A model generated the notes under the pieces. That model saw only the letters and a program-made list of their open reading frames with translations. It did no database searches and was not told the DNA's origin. From Peribacillus simplex (lineage in GTDB: Bacteria; Bacillota; Bacilli; Bacillales; DSM-1321), in NCBI RefSeq assembly GCF_030123325.1, contig NZ_CP126106.1, forward strand, positions 896,001 through 960,000: a stretch of 64,000 nt of DNA. The letters are read 5' to 3'. Of this stretch, positions 1 to 7,388 are shown piece after piece. The position numbers and the translations under genes are program-made. How positions within the stretch are numbered: position 1 is the stretch's first letter; each line of letters starts with the position of its first letter.

Positions 1-954
1 TCGCTACAAGAGCTGGGGATTTCCACCGAACATATTTATGTAAAAACATTTGATGAACAATATGATTATCAAGAAATTGTTCAATTTCATCTTCAATTGT
101 GGAGGGAAGGGGAAATACATGCTGTCCTAACCGTTTTACAATCTGTATATGAGGCCTTGAAGAAAGAGAATGTTGCTGTCTACAAAATAAATATGACAAA
201 GATGGAAATTCGGCAAGCGGTCAAGATTTTGATTGAAAAAGCAAAAAGTACTTATTTCAAGGATAGCCAAATTGGTGTAGAAATCATTGAAATTGATCAG
301 TTCGACCAATTTGTTGACGAGGTTAATATTCGTTACCATCTGCAGCATGTGGAGCTTAAGATTAAACAAACATTACTTGCATTTTGCGAAAAATTAGATG
401 GATCCCTCATCGAAAATGGAAACGGCCGCTATCAAATATTTAGTTCACGAAAGGCAATTGAACGGGAAATTGGCAGCTTGCAAAGTACTGTTCAACAACT
501 GGCCCTTGAAATGGATGTCCCAGTTGCAGTGGGTATCGGTTTTGGTGAGACGGCTGCATCTGCAGAAATCAATGCCCGCAAGGCGATCCGTCATTCGAAG
601 AAGCAAGACAGTTCCGGAATTGTCGTTATCCAAGAAGATGGTGTAATGATTGAATCCGTAGGTCAAGAAGAACAATTGGCATATACCTTCCGTTCTAATG
701 ATAAAGAACTGCTAGATAAATTGAATCAGGCTAACATTAGTGTAAAAACGTATAAAAAGATAGAAGCATTGGTTGATCGTATGGGCTGGGACGGCTTCAC
801 TTCCTCAGACTTAGCTTCTCATTTATCCATGACCGTTCGAAATGCCCAGAGAATTATGAGTAGTTTGAGTGATAGCGGTTTAGTGGAGTACAAAGGGGAA
901 GAACTTCAATCACCACGGGGAAGACCTCGTAAAATTTATATGTTAAAGAAGTAA
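1..954 (+). CDS. Transcriptional regulator, cyclase-like core plus winged helix (5' truncated by window edge)
   Basis: The reading frame is open from base 1, so the start lies outside the window; the visible part is 317 codons. The TTG at 97 is internal, because the residues before it align with the middle of the downstream paralogue (1342-2643). The central part has a degenerate GGDEF/cyclase-like look: GNGRYQIFSSR, then VGIGFGETAASAEINA. The C-terminus is a winged helix (LASHLSMTVRNAQRIMSS) with a basic GRPRK tail. I infer a one-component DNA-binding regulator with a ligand-sensing N-terminal domain. No cyclase catalytic signature is visible, so nucleotide binding is only a possibility. A hairpin terminator follows at 997. 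Confidence 0.7.
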   Translation, partial: SLQELGISTEHIYVKTFDEQYDYQEIVQFHLQLWREGEIHAVLTVLQSVYEALKKENVAVYKINMTKMEIRQAVKILIEKAKSTYFKDSQIGVEIIEIDQFDQFVDEVNIRYHLQHVELKIKQTLLAFCEKLDGSLIENGNGRYQIFSSRKAIEREIGSLQSTVQQLALEMDVPVAVGIGFGETAASAEINARKAIRHSKKQDSSGIVVIQEDGVMIESVGQEEQLAYTFRSNDKELLDKLNQANISVKTYKKIEALVDRMGWDGFTSSDLASHLSMTVRNAQRIMSSLSDSGLVEYKGEELQSPRGRPRKIYMLKK

Positions 955-1341
955 CACCCCGACGTTCTTGGTATACACGTAAATGAAATTCGAGGGAAGC
1001 TGTCATTGAGGCAGCTTTTTTATTGTAATGGTCAGGATAGTATAATAATTCCTAAGAGCAGATGTTCACGAATAAAAGTGTTGCATGATAAAATGATTCA
1101 AAAGAGAAAAGTTTGGCGAGGGTATGAATACAACTATATATACCATTGCTATGACTCTTTTCTTTTTGCAACTGATACGATAAGAGTAACTAAACAACTG
1201 ATAATCATGACTCAATGCAAATTAAGCAATAGTTAGACAGCAGAAGAATTAGGATTACGATATCATGACTTAGATTAAACTAGGTTATTCTACAAAGAAC
1301 AATGAATCTATTACAGATTATAAAAGGAAGTCGATTACTGG
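955..1341. other. Intergenic gap between the paralogous regulators
   Basis: This stretch holds the terminator at 997-1024 and then about 300 AT-rich bases with no ORF that has a ribosome binding site. I could not pick out a convincing promoter for the second regulator; its Shine-Dalgarno (aaaaggaag) lies about 11 bases before the ATG. Confidence 0.5.
997..1024 (+). terminator. Rho-independent terminator after the first regulator
   Basis: A six-base-pair stem, aagctg (997-1002) with cagctt (1012-1017), runs into a T tract. It separates the first regulator from its paralogue, so each is probably its own transcription unit. Confidence 0.6.
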
Positions 1342-2643
1342 ATGTATAAAATCGGACTGGTCGGTCTAAAAACTTCTATAGAACAAATTTTAATCTTGGC
1401 AGAAGATTATAAACATGAGTTGGAATTCATCTCTTTGCCCTATGCGAAGACAGAAGAGGTAGAGAATATTGTAAAGGAACATGATTCTAACGTGCATGCA
1501 TGGCTTTTTTCTGGTCCACTTCCCTATGAAATCGCCAAAAAGACACTAGGTACAGATAAAATAATGGTCCATGTTCCAGCCACGGAATCAGGTTTTTATA
1601 AATCCTTATTAGAAATGATTTACGATCAAGGGAAAATCATCGAGCATCTAAGTATTGATACTATGTCCTCAAATAATATTAGCGAAGAAGCTTTGTCCCA
1701 GTTGAATATAAAAACCCAAAGGATTTATACGAAAGTGTTTGATGAATTGGATGTTGATACGGATGAATTGTTGCATTTTCACTTAAACTTATGGAATAAG
1801 GGAAAGACAGAAGGAGCTTTTTCTTGTTTTCCATCAGTGTGTGAAGCTTTAAGGGAAAAGGGAATTCCAGCCTACCGTATGTCGATTAGTAAGATGGAAG
1901 TGCGGCAAACGCTTCGAATTCTTTCTGAAAAAGTAAAGACATCCTACTTTAAGGATACACAAATCGGAGTTGAAATCATTGAAGTCGAATACTTTAACAA
2001 AGTGGCAGAGGAAATGAAAACTCCTTATCATTTACAGTACTTGGAGCTTCGGTTAAAAGAAATGTTGATTCAACTTGGAGAAAAAATAAATGGCTCCTTT
2101 TCAGAGAAAGGGAATGGAAGGTACATGATCTTTAGTTCTCGCGGCGCAATTGAACGAGAAATCATCACTCTCGAAGATACCATTCAAAAATTGGCCTTTG
2201 AAGCAGATACACCCGTTACCGTCGGAATTGGCTTCGGCGAGACTGCCTATTCAGCGGAAATCAATGCTTTTCGTGCTATTCAACATTCGAAGGGGATGAA
2301 AAAGCGTGAAATCGTGATTATTCAAGATGATGGAAAAATTATCGAATCACCAGGAAAAAAGAAAGAACTGCAATATGATACCCGTTCCCACGATAAACTC
2401 CTTATAGAAAAGTTGAAAAACGGAAATATCAGTGTTAAAACGTATAAGAAAATATCGGCTCTCGTTCAAAGAATGGGCTGGAGTGATTTTACTACAAAGG
2501 ATTTAGCGACACATCTTGAAATGACAGAGCGCAATGTACGGCGAATTGTTGCAGATATGTGCGAAGTTGATTTGGCACAATGCATTGGGGAAGAGGCTAA
2601 CGCCACTCGTGGAAGGCCGAGTAAAATTTATCGATTATTATAA
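1342..2643 (+). CDS. Transcriptional regulator, sensor plus cyclase-like plus winged-helix, tandem paralogue
   Basis: This 433-residue protein is the full-length sister of the truncated gene at the window start. Residues 1-150 form an alpha/beta domain (LFSGPLPYEIAKK, HVPATESGFYKS) reminiscent of effector-binding domains such as PrpR-N. Residues 190-360 carry the cyclase-like fold (GNGRYMIFSSR, VGIGFGETAYSAEINA). Residues 370-433 are a winged helix (LATHLEMTERNVRRIVAD) with a basic GRPSK tail. The gene sits 222 bases upstream of an M20 amidohydrolase, a DUF3311 protein and a symporter, whose promoter has a palindrome at 2790-2811. I infer that it controls that operon. The effector is unknown. 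Confidence 0.7.
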   Translation: MYKIGLVGLKTSIEQILILAEDYKHELEFISLPYAKTEEVENIVKEHDSNVHAWLFSGPLPYEIAKKTLGTDKIMVHVPATESGFYKSLLEMIYDQGKIIEHLSIDTMSSNNISEEALSQLNIKTQRIYTKVFDELDVDTDELLHFHLNLWNKGKTEGAFSCFPSVCEALREKGIPAYRMSISKMEVRQTLRILSEKVKTSYFKDTQIGVEIIEVEYFNKVAEEMKTPYHLQYLELRLKEMLIQLGEKINGSFSEKGNGRYMIFSSRGAIEREIITLEDTIQKLAFEADTPVTVGIGFGETAYSAEINAFRAIQHSKGMKKREIVIIQDDGKIIESPGKKKELQYDTRSHDKLLIEKLKNGNISVKTYKKISALVQRMGWSDFTTKDLATHLEMTERNVRRIVADMCEVDLAQCIGEEANATRGRPSKIYRLL

Positions 2644-2675
2644 AAGGCACCCATAATTGGGGTGCCTTTTTATTT
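2642..2675 (+). terminator. Rho-independent terminator
   Basis: The hairpin aaaaggcaccc / ggggtgcctttt is followed by T residues and overlaps the stop codon region of the second regulator. It isolates the regulator from the amidohydrolase operon. Confidence 0.85.
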
Positions 2676-2757
2676 CTGCTTAATGCTGTGTTTCATTTTA
2701 TTGTAAAACATGGGAATTTGTTAAGGTTTTAAAACAGTTTGGAATTTTCGAAAAATA

Positions 2758-2786
2758 TTGAAATAAAAACCGAGGGAGATTATACT
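2758..2786 (+). promoter_or_regulatory. Sigma-A type promoter of the amidohydrolase operon
   Basis: A -35 box TTGAAA (2758-2763) and a -10 box TATACT (2781-2786) are separated by exactly 17 bases. It lies about 80 bases upstream of the M20 gene, and the palindrome at 2790-2811 begins just after the -10 box. Confidence 0.6.
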
Positions 2787-2789
2787 CTA

Positions 2790-2811
2790 TTTAAGGAATT
2801 TTTTCCTTAAA
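2790..2811. promoter_or_regulatory. Candidate operator: perfect inverted repeat at the transcription start
   Basis: TTTAAGGAA and TTCCTTAAA form a perfect nine-base inverted repeat with a four-T spacer. It covers the expected +1 region of the promoter at 2758-2786, the usual place for a repressor site. The regulator at 1342-2643 is the obvious candidate ligand, by position only. Confidence 0.45.
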
Positions 2812-2865
2812 CTATCCTAAATTAAGGGCTGTTATGTAAATTGAATGAAAAAGGGGTTGTAGTGG

Positions 2866-4053
2866 ATGTCTCAAACGATAATGATTCATGATTTAATCGA
2901 GGCTGTTAAAGATGAAGTGGTTGCTTGGAGAAGATATTTACATAAGTATCCGGAGCTTTCTTTTCAGGAGGAAAAAACAGCACAATTTGTTTATGAAAAG
3001 CTGCAAACTTTTGGTGAATTGGAAATTTCACGTCCGACAAAGACGAGTGTTATGGCTCGTTTGATTGGTCAGCAGCCTGGGAAGGTTATTGCATTGCGGG
3101 CAGATATGGATGCGCTTCCAATTGAAGAAGAGAATGATTTTGACTTTGTGTCACAGAATTCAGGAGTTATGCATGCTTGCGGACATGATGGGCATACGGC
3201 GATGCTGCTTGGCACAGCAAAAATTCTTGCACAGTTAAAGGATCAAGTTAAAGGGGAGGTGCGCTTTTTATTTCAACATGCTGAGGAACTGCCGCCCGGT
3301 GGAGCTCAAGAAATGGTGAAAGCCGGTGTGCTAGATGGAGTGGATATGATCATTGGATCCCATCTCTTGTCGACTCTTCCTTTAGGGAAAATTGGTTTGG
3401 GCTACGGTCCGGTGATGGCTGGAGCTGATACTTTTAACATTACCGTTGTGGGGAAAGGGGGGCACGCCTCACAGCCTGAACTTACCGTCGATCCCATAGC
3501 AATTGGAACACAGGTTGTATCGAATCTCCAGCATATTGTTTCGAGGTATCGGGATGCCCAGGAAGCCCTTGTGATTTCAGTGACCCAGTTCCATGCGGGA
3601 AGTGCGATTAATGTCATTCCAAGTAGTGTAAGCATTGGTGGATCGGTTCGAAGCTTCAATCCAGAACTACGGGAAGAAATCCCGAATTTTATCGAGCGCA
3701 TAGTAAAAGGAATTACCGAAGCGCATGGAGCCACTTATGAATTCGATTATCTGTTTGGTTATGCTCCTACCATTAATGATAAAGAAGTTACCAGATTGAT
3801 GGACGAATCGATCTGTGAAGCATTTGGTGAAGAAAGTCGAGAGATTTTAAAACCAATTATGGGAAGTGAAGACTTCTCTGCTTTTCAAAAAGTGGTTCCG
3901 GGATCTTATATAGTAATAGGAGCCCGTAATGAAGAAAAAGGGATTATTTATCCTCACCATCATCCAAAATTCACTTTCGATGAACAGGCTTTACAAAATG
4001 GGGTGAAGTTATTTGTTCATGGGACTTTGAAAATGTTAAATCTAACATACTAG
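2866..4053 (+). CDS. M20 family metallo-amidohydrolase
   Basis: This 395-residue zinc peptidase-family enzyme belongs to the M20D group (N-acyl-amino-acid or hippurate-type amidohydrolases). Visible metal and active-site motifs are ALRADMDALP (about residue 82), HACGHDGHTA (about 104) and the HAEELPPGGA glutamate pair. The dimerisation domain sits between about 185 and 300 (GKGGHASQPE), and MGSEDFSAF near residue 347 completes the metal site. It probably releases a free amino acid or amine from an N-acylated substrate in the cytoplasm. It is followed after 12 bases by the DUF3311 gene and then the symporter, so the operon likely imports and hydrolyses one substrate. The substrate cannot be read from sequence. 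Confidence 0.9.
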   Translation: MSQTIMIHDLIEAVKDEVVAWRRYLHKYPELSFQEEKTAQFVYEKLQTFGELEISRPTKTSVMARLIGQQPGKVIALRADMDALPIEEENDFDFVSQNSGVMHACGHDGHTAMLLGTAKILAQLKDQVKGEVRFLFQHAEELPPGGAQEMVKAGVLDGVDMIIGSHLLSTLPLGKIGLGYGPVMAGADTFNITVVGKGGHASQPELTVDPIAIGTQVVSNLQHIVSRYRDAQEALVISVTQFHAGSAINVIPSSVSIGGSVRSFNPELREEIPNFIERIVKGITEAHGATYEFDYLFGYAPTINDKEVTRLMDESICEAFGEESREILKPIMGSEDFSAFQKVVPGSYIVIGARNEEKGIIYPHHHPKFTFDEQALQNGVKLFVHGTLKMLNLTY

Positions 4054-4065
4054 GGGGTTAAGAGG

Positions 4066-4266
4066 ATGAAAAAAATATATTGGCTCGGAGTTATCCCTTT
4101 TCTTGGCTTTATAGTAGGCGCTTTGTTTACAAATAAAGTGACTCCCTATGTTCTGGGAATGCCATTTTTTCACTTTTGGATTGTACTCTGGTCTTTGCTG
4201 ACCACAGGTATTATGGGGATTATCTATCTACTGGATCCTGCTAATCAGAAGGGAGATTCAAGATGA
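4066..4266 (+). CDS. DUF3311-type small membrane protein
   Basis: This 66-residue protein has two predicted membrane helices (IPFLGFIVGALF and the FHFWIVLWSLLTTG region) and a charged C-terminal tail. Small proteins of this kind sit immediately before SSS-family symporters in many Bacillaceae, as with yhjC beside yhjB in B. subtilis. The stop codon overlaps the symporter start (ATGA, 4263-4266), so the two are translationally coupled. It is probably an accessory subunit of the transporter; no biochemical role can be read. Confidence 0.8.
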   Translation: MKKIYWLGVIPFLGFIVGALFTNKVTPYVLGMPFFHFWIVLWSLLTTGIMGIIYLLDPANQKGDSR

Positions 4267-5786
4267 ATATTGCCGTTTTTTTTATCCTGTTTTTTTTCGT
4301 CATTTCTGTTTTGATAGGTATTCAGGCTAAAAAAGGGAAAGAAATGAACTTGGAACAATGGTCGGTTGGAGGACGCGGGATGGGAGCCCTATTGATTTTC
4401 CTCTTGTCCGCTGGTGAAATGTATACTACCTTTACCTTTTTGGGTGCGAGTGGATCTGCTTATGGGGAAGGGGGTTCCATCTTTAGTATCGTATCATATG
4501 GCTGCCTGGCTACAGTCATCTCCTATTGGACATTTCCTGCTATCTGGAGGTATGCAAAGAAACACCAATTAGTTTCCCAATCTGACTTTTTTGTAAAAAA
4601 ATATCAAAGTCCTTATCTTGGTGTGCTTGTTGCGGTTATTGGTGTTGTAGCTTGTACTTGCTACTTAGTGCTGCAATTGAAGGGGTTAGGATATATCGTT
4701 TCAGCAACATCCTATGGGGCTATTTCTTCTACAGCTGCCATTTGGGTCGGAGCAATTGGTGTGACCATTTTTGTAATGGTTTCCGGTATTCATGGCTCTG
4801 CCAGGACAGCTATTTTGAAGGATATTCTGATTCTTGGCATTGTCGTATTTTTAGGAGTTTATTTCCCTCTTCATTATTATGGCGGTCTTCAACCTATGTA
4901 TGAGGCAATTGAAAATGCAAAGCCGAACTATACCATACTTCCAGATCAGGGAATGAGCGTTTCGTGGTATATATCCACGGTTATATTAAGCTCTATTGGA
5001 TTTTATATGTGGCCGCACGGCTTTTCTCCCATATATGCTGCCTCTAGCGAAAAAGCTTTACGGAAAAACGCAATCCTAATGCCACTATACCAATTGATTT
5101 TATTGTTTGCCTTTTTTGTTGGATTTGCAGCGATCTTACAGATGCCTGGATTAAAAGGCGGCGAAGCCGATCAAATCTTGCTGCAGCTTTCTAAACAGGA
5201 TTTTGATCCATGGTTTGTGGGCTTAATTGGTGGAACTGGCGTGTTAGCAGCTTTAGTGCCAAGTTCCATGCTGTTGATGTCAATATCAACATTGCTTGCA
5301 AAAAATATATATAGCGTATTCACTCCATCAGCAACGGAAAATCAGATTGCAAAATTGGTAAAATACTTGGTTCCCCTAATTTCTCTCGTAGGGATTTACT
5401 TGACCTTTAAAGGTGGAAATTCCCTCTTTAGTCTCGCCTTAATCGCTTATAATTTCATTACACAACTTGCTCCTGCCTTTTTCGCAAGTTTGATGAGAAA
5501 GAATTTTGTAACCAAACATGGAGCATTTGCCGGGATAATAACAGGAGGAGTTCTAGTCTCTATTATGGAACTGGGGAACATAAAAATCAGTCAACTATTT
5601 CCTTATCTTCCTCAAGCAATTAAAGACATGAATGTAGGGATTATTGCCCTATTTGTTAATATCGTAGTCTTGGTGGTGGTAAGCCTTATGACAAAAAACA
5701 TTCATTATACTCATCAAGGTGTCAATAATTTGGAGACGACAACGGAAGGGCATAAGGTTCCAATACCAAAAGAATCAAATAGATAA
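4263..5786 (+). CDS. Sodium:solute symporter (SSS family, YhjB-like)
   Basis: This 507-residue protein has about 13 hydrophobic helices. The SSS pattern is visible at the N-terminus (SVGGRGMGALLIFLLSAGE) and in helices containing YMWPHGFSPIYAA and LAALVPSSMLLMS. It should couple Na+ entry to solute uptake across the membrane. The ATGA overlap with the DUF3311 gene and the M20 gene just upstream suggest that it brings in the amidohydrolase substrate or a related amide or acyl amino acid. A strong hairpin terminator follows at 5895. The specificity is unknown. Confidence 0.88.
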   Translation: MNIAVFFILFFFVISVLIGIQAKKGKEMNLEQWSVGGRGMGALLIFLLSAGEMYTTFTFLGASGSAYGEGGSIFSIVSYGCLATVISYWTFPAIWRYAKKHQLVSQSDFFVKKYQSPYLGVLVAVIGVVACTCYLVLQLKGLGYIVSATSYGAISSTAAIWVGAIGVTIFVMVSGIHGSARTAILKDILILGIVVFLGVYFPLHYYGGLQPMYEAIENAKPNYTILPDQGMSVSWYISTVILSSIGFYMWPHGFSPIYAASSEKALRKNAILMPLYQLILLFAFFVGFAAILQMPGLKGGEADQILLQLSKQDFDPWFVGLIGGTGVLAALVPSSMLLMSISTLLAKNIYSVFTPSATENQIAKLVKYLVPLISLVGIYLTFKGGNSLFSLALIAYNFITQLAPAFFASLMRKNFVTKHGAFAGIITGGVLVSIMELGNIKISQLFPYLPQAIKDMNVGIIALFVNIVVLVVVSLMTKNIHYTHQGVNNLETTTEGHKVPIPKESNR

Positions 5787-5894
5787 CTTAACATGATTAA
5801 TAATTTCACTTCCGATATGATAATGAAAAAACGAATGACGCTATTTACAGTTCGGATAACGCCGATAATGAATTGGACTTTTTGGAAACAAAAG

Positions 5895-5930
5895 AAACAA
5901 ACCGGTCTGAATATGGCCGGTTTGTTTCTT
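5895..5930. terminator. Bidirectional terminator
   Basis: AAACAAACCGG (5895-5905) and its exact complement at 5917-5927 form an 11-base-pair stem with T-rich flanks on both sides. It can end the symporter operon on the plus strand and the small gene 5935-6063 on the minus strand. Confidence 0.85.
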
Positions 5931-5934
5931 TTAA

Positions 5935-6063
5935 TTACTCTGTTTTGGAACTTTGATCTTTATTTCTTTTATTTCCTTTACTGTTGTCCCCACTAACAGG
6001 AGCTTGCCCGTGTAATTGCGGTGAATTTTGATTACGGCTGCCTTTATTGAATTTTTTTGTCAT
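5935..6063 (-). CDS. Small hydrophilic protein, possible small acid-soluble spore protein (SspP-like)
   Basis: A 42-residue ORF starts at the ATG 6061-6063 with a strong Shine-Dalgarno (aaaggagat) eight bases upstream and ends at a shared terminator. The protein lacks large hydrophobic residues and is rich in Asn, Lys, Gln, Ser and Gly (NQNSPQLHGQ, SGDNSKGNKRNK), like minor small acid-soluble spore proteins. The NSP...H.GQ.P.SG pattern recalls SspP. The resemblance is partial, so the family is a suggestion, but ribosome binding site, composition and terminator together support a real gene. Confidence 0.55.
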   Translation of the reverse strand: MTKKFNKGSRNQNSPQLHGQAPVSGDNSKGNKRNKDQSSKTE

Positions 6064-6121
6064 GTCTCACATCTCCTTTCTTTTTTCAAATACAGTTTGT
6101 CCCTTTTTGGTGAACTTATGT

Positions 6122-6155
6122 TATCACTTGAAAAGAACATCTAATTCAAGTGATA
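6122..6155. repeat. Inverted repeat upstream of the small spore-type gene
   Basis: TATCACTTGAA (6122-6132) and TTCAAGTGATA (6145-6155) are perfect complements around a 12-base loop. It lies about 60 bases upstream of the minus-strand gene at 5935-6063 and has no T tract, so it looks more like an operator or RNA structure than a terminator. Confidence 0.4.
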
Positions 6156-6600
6156 TTCAACCATTATTTCAAAGATAAAAACCGAAAATGGCCTTTCTTT
6201 AAATAGATAGGTGAAAAAATATTTTTGACGTACAACAAGAACAAAACATGACCCGTAAGATGCAGTGTGGAAACGCACTTCTTACACACTGCAACTCTAG
6301 GGCAGTAAGCGATAGCTCAGTAAGGATGATAAAAAAAGGGACTCAGCTGCATTTCAAGTCAGGTTGGTTAGAATAGAGACACAGAGGGCTGAGTCAAATT
6401 CTTAAAACGCTGTCAGACCTCCAAGCTTATCGATCAGGAACCAGCAAAGCGAATTTTCATTTCGTTTAGGGGTTTTATACAGACAAAGCGTTCAAAAGGG
6501 CTGTGTTGACTATTGAAAGTTCTGATTATGGAGATAAAACAAAATAATTGTTAGGGAATCTTGGAAATAGAGGATATTTTATCATAAGTTCAATCAAGAG
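6156..6600. other. Non-coding stretch, no supported gene
   Basis: All six frames are broken by stops and there is no start with a Shine-Dalgarno. An imperfectly spaced inverted repeat (ACTCAGC near 6343, GCTGAGT near 6389) is the only structure seen. The stretch reads as decayed DNA together with the remnants downstream. Confidence 0.4.
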
Positions 6601-6601
6601 G

Positions 6602-6688
6602 TTTAAATTACATAGATCGCTGCTTTATTTTTAATATACTTGCAGTAGTGGCTTGTAGCTCTGAAAAAAAGAATAGTATATACAGATA
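6602..6688 (+). pseudogene. Remnant of a lipoprotein leader
   Basis: Read with one frameshift near 6632, the sequence gives KLHRSLLYF followed by ILAVVACSSEKKNS: a basic n-region, a hydrophobic core and a lipobox (VVAC) followed by a Ser/Lys-rich stretch. A stop follows within six codons, and no mature domain is recognisable downstream. I take it as the 5' fragment of a decayed lipoprotein gene. Confidence 0.35.
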
Positions 6689-6925
6689 AATGATTTCAAG
6701 GATACATATAGTATTCTTTTTAAAAGCATGTATAAACATCTTCATAGTGATCTTTCCCTTCTTATTGTAATTTCATCAATTATACTAATGATGTTATACA
6801 AAATCTTCCTTCTTGTTAGATTACCTACCATTGTTTTTCTGAAAGTAGGATTTAGTTGAAAAAGAGTCATTCACCAATTCCAAACTTGTGAATATCGTCA
6901 TGTAAATGAAGGAGGGACATTTTAA

Positions 6926-6997
6926 GTGGACAATCTTTCTGACCATTACCTCGATAGAATATATTTTACGTACTATTTTTGTAATGAGAAAAACTGA
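6926..6997 (+). CDS. Possible very short ORF with good ribosome binding site, probably a remnant
   Basis: A GTG at 6926 follows a strong Shine-Dalgarno (aaggaggg, nine-base spacing) and opens a 23-codon ORF (begins VDNLSDHYLDRIYF). Either it is a leader or small peptide, or it is the surviving 5' end of a lost gene. The surrounding DNA is heavily broken, so a remnant is more likely. Confidence 0.25.
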   Translation: MDNLSDHYLDRIYFTYYFCNEKN

Positions 6998-7180
6998 TTT
7001 TGGTATGTATTAAATGAAGGACCAGTCGAATGTTTGCTCCACAGTTACTAGCACTTGTACCATTAATTCGACATGAATGTGCTTTTCTGGTTGCTGCTAT
7101 TTTATTTTTCATTCTCTTTCAAAAAAGATTATTAGCATATAATTTAAAAGTGGGTCAGAGTATCTCGGAGAAAATAATAA

Positions 7181-7216
7181 AAAACAAAAGGCAGATTGAT
7201 TCTGCCTTTTGTTTTT
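7181..7216. terminator. Strong hairpin terminator
   Basis: AAAACAAAAGGCAGA (7181-7195) pairs perfectly over 15 bases with 7201-7215, with a five-base loop and a T tract. It is flanked by A residues on the left, so it could work in both directions. The minus-strand user would be the lipoprotein hydrolase unit with the PPTase remnant. Confidence 0.75.
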
Positions 7217-7221
7217 TAGCT

Positions 7222-7383
7222 TTAAAAATTCCCTGTTGGTCTTTCTAATATATATTGATTACTCCTATATGTGCTTTTGGTAATTTCATAGATGTTAAGA
7301 TTTTTGACTTCTTCTATATCAACGCCTATGGGATCATTATGAATGCCAACAACAACCAAATCAACTGAACCCGGGGGAGACAC
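7222..7383 (-). pseudogene. Fragment of an Sfp-type 4'-phosphopantetheinyl transferase
   Basis: The minus-strand frame reads VDLVVVGIHNDPIGVDIEEV, which matches the core of Sfp-type transferases (acidic Mg2+-binding GVDIE motif preceded by a beta strand). Neither the N-terminal half nor the downstream WxxKE region is present, and the last 20 residues do not continue the family. No ribosome binding site is seen. I interpret it as an internal fragment left by a deletion. Confidence 0.4.
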
Positions 7384-7388
7384 AATTC

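Noticed and set aside
5793..5996. Plus-strand ORF of 67 codons after the symporter
   Set aside because: It crosses the terminator and lies antisense to the better-supported small gene at 5935-6063.
7030..7248. Plus-strand ORF with hydrophobic residues
   Set aside because: It reads through a strong terminator hairpin at 7181-7216 and has no ribosome binding site.
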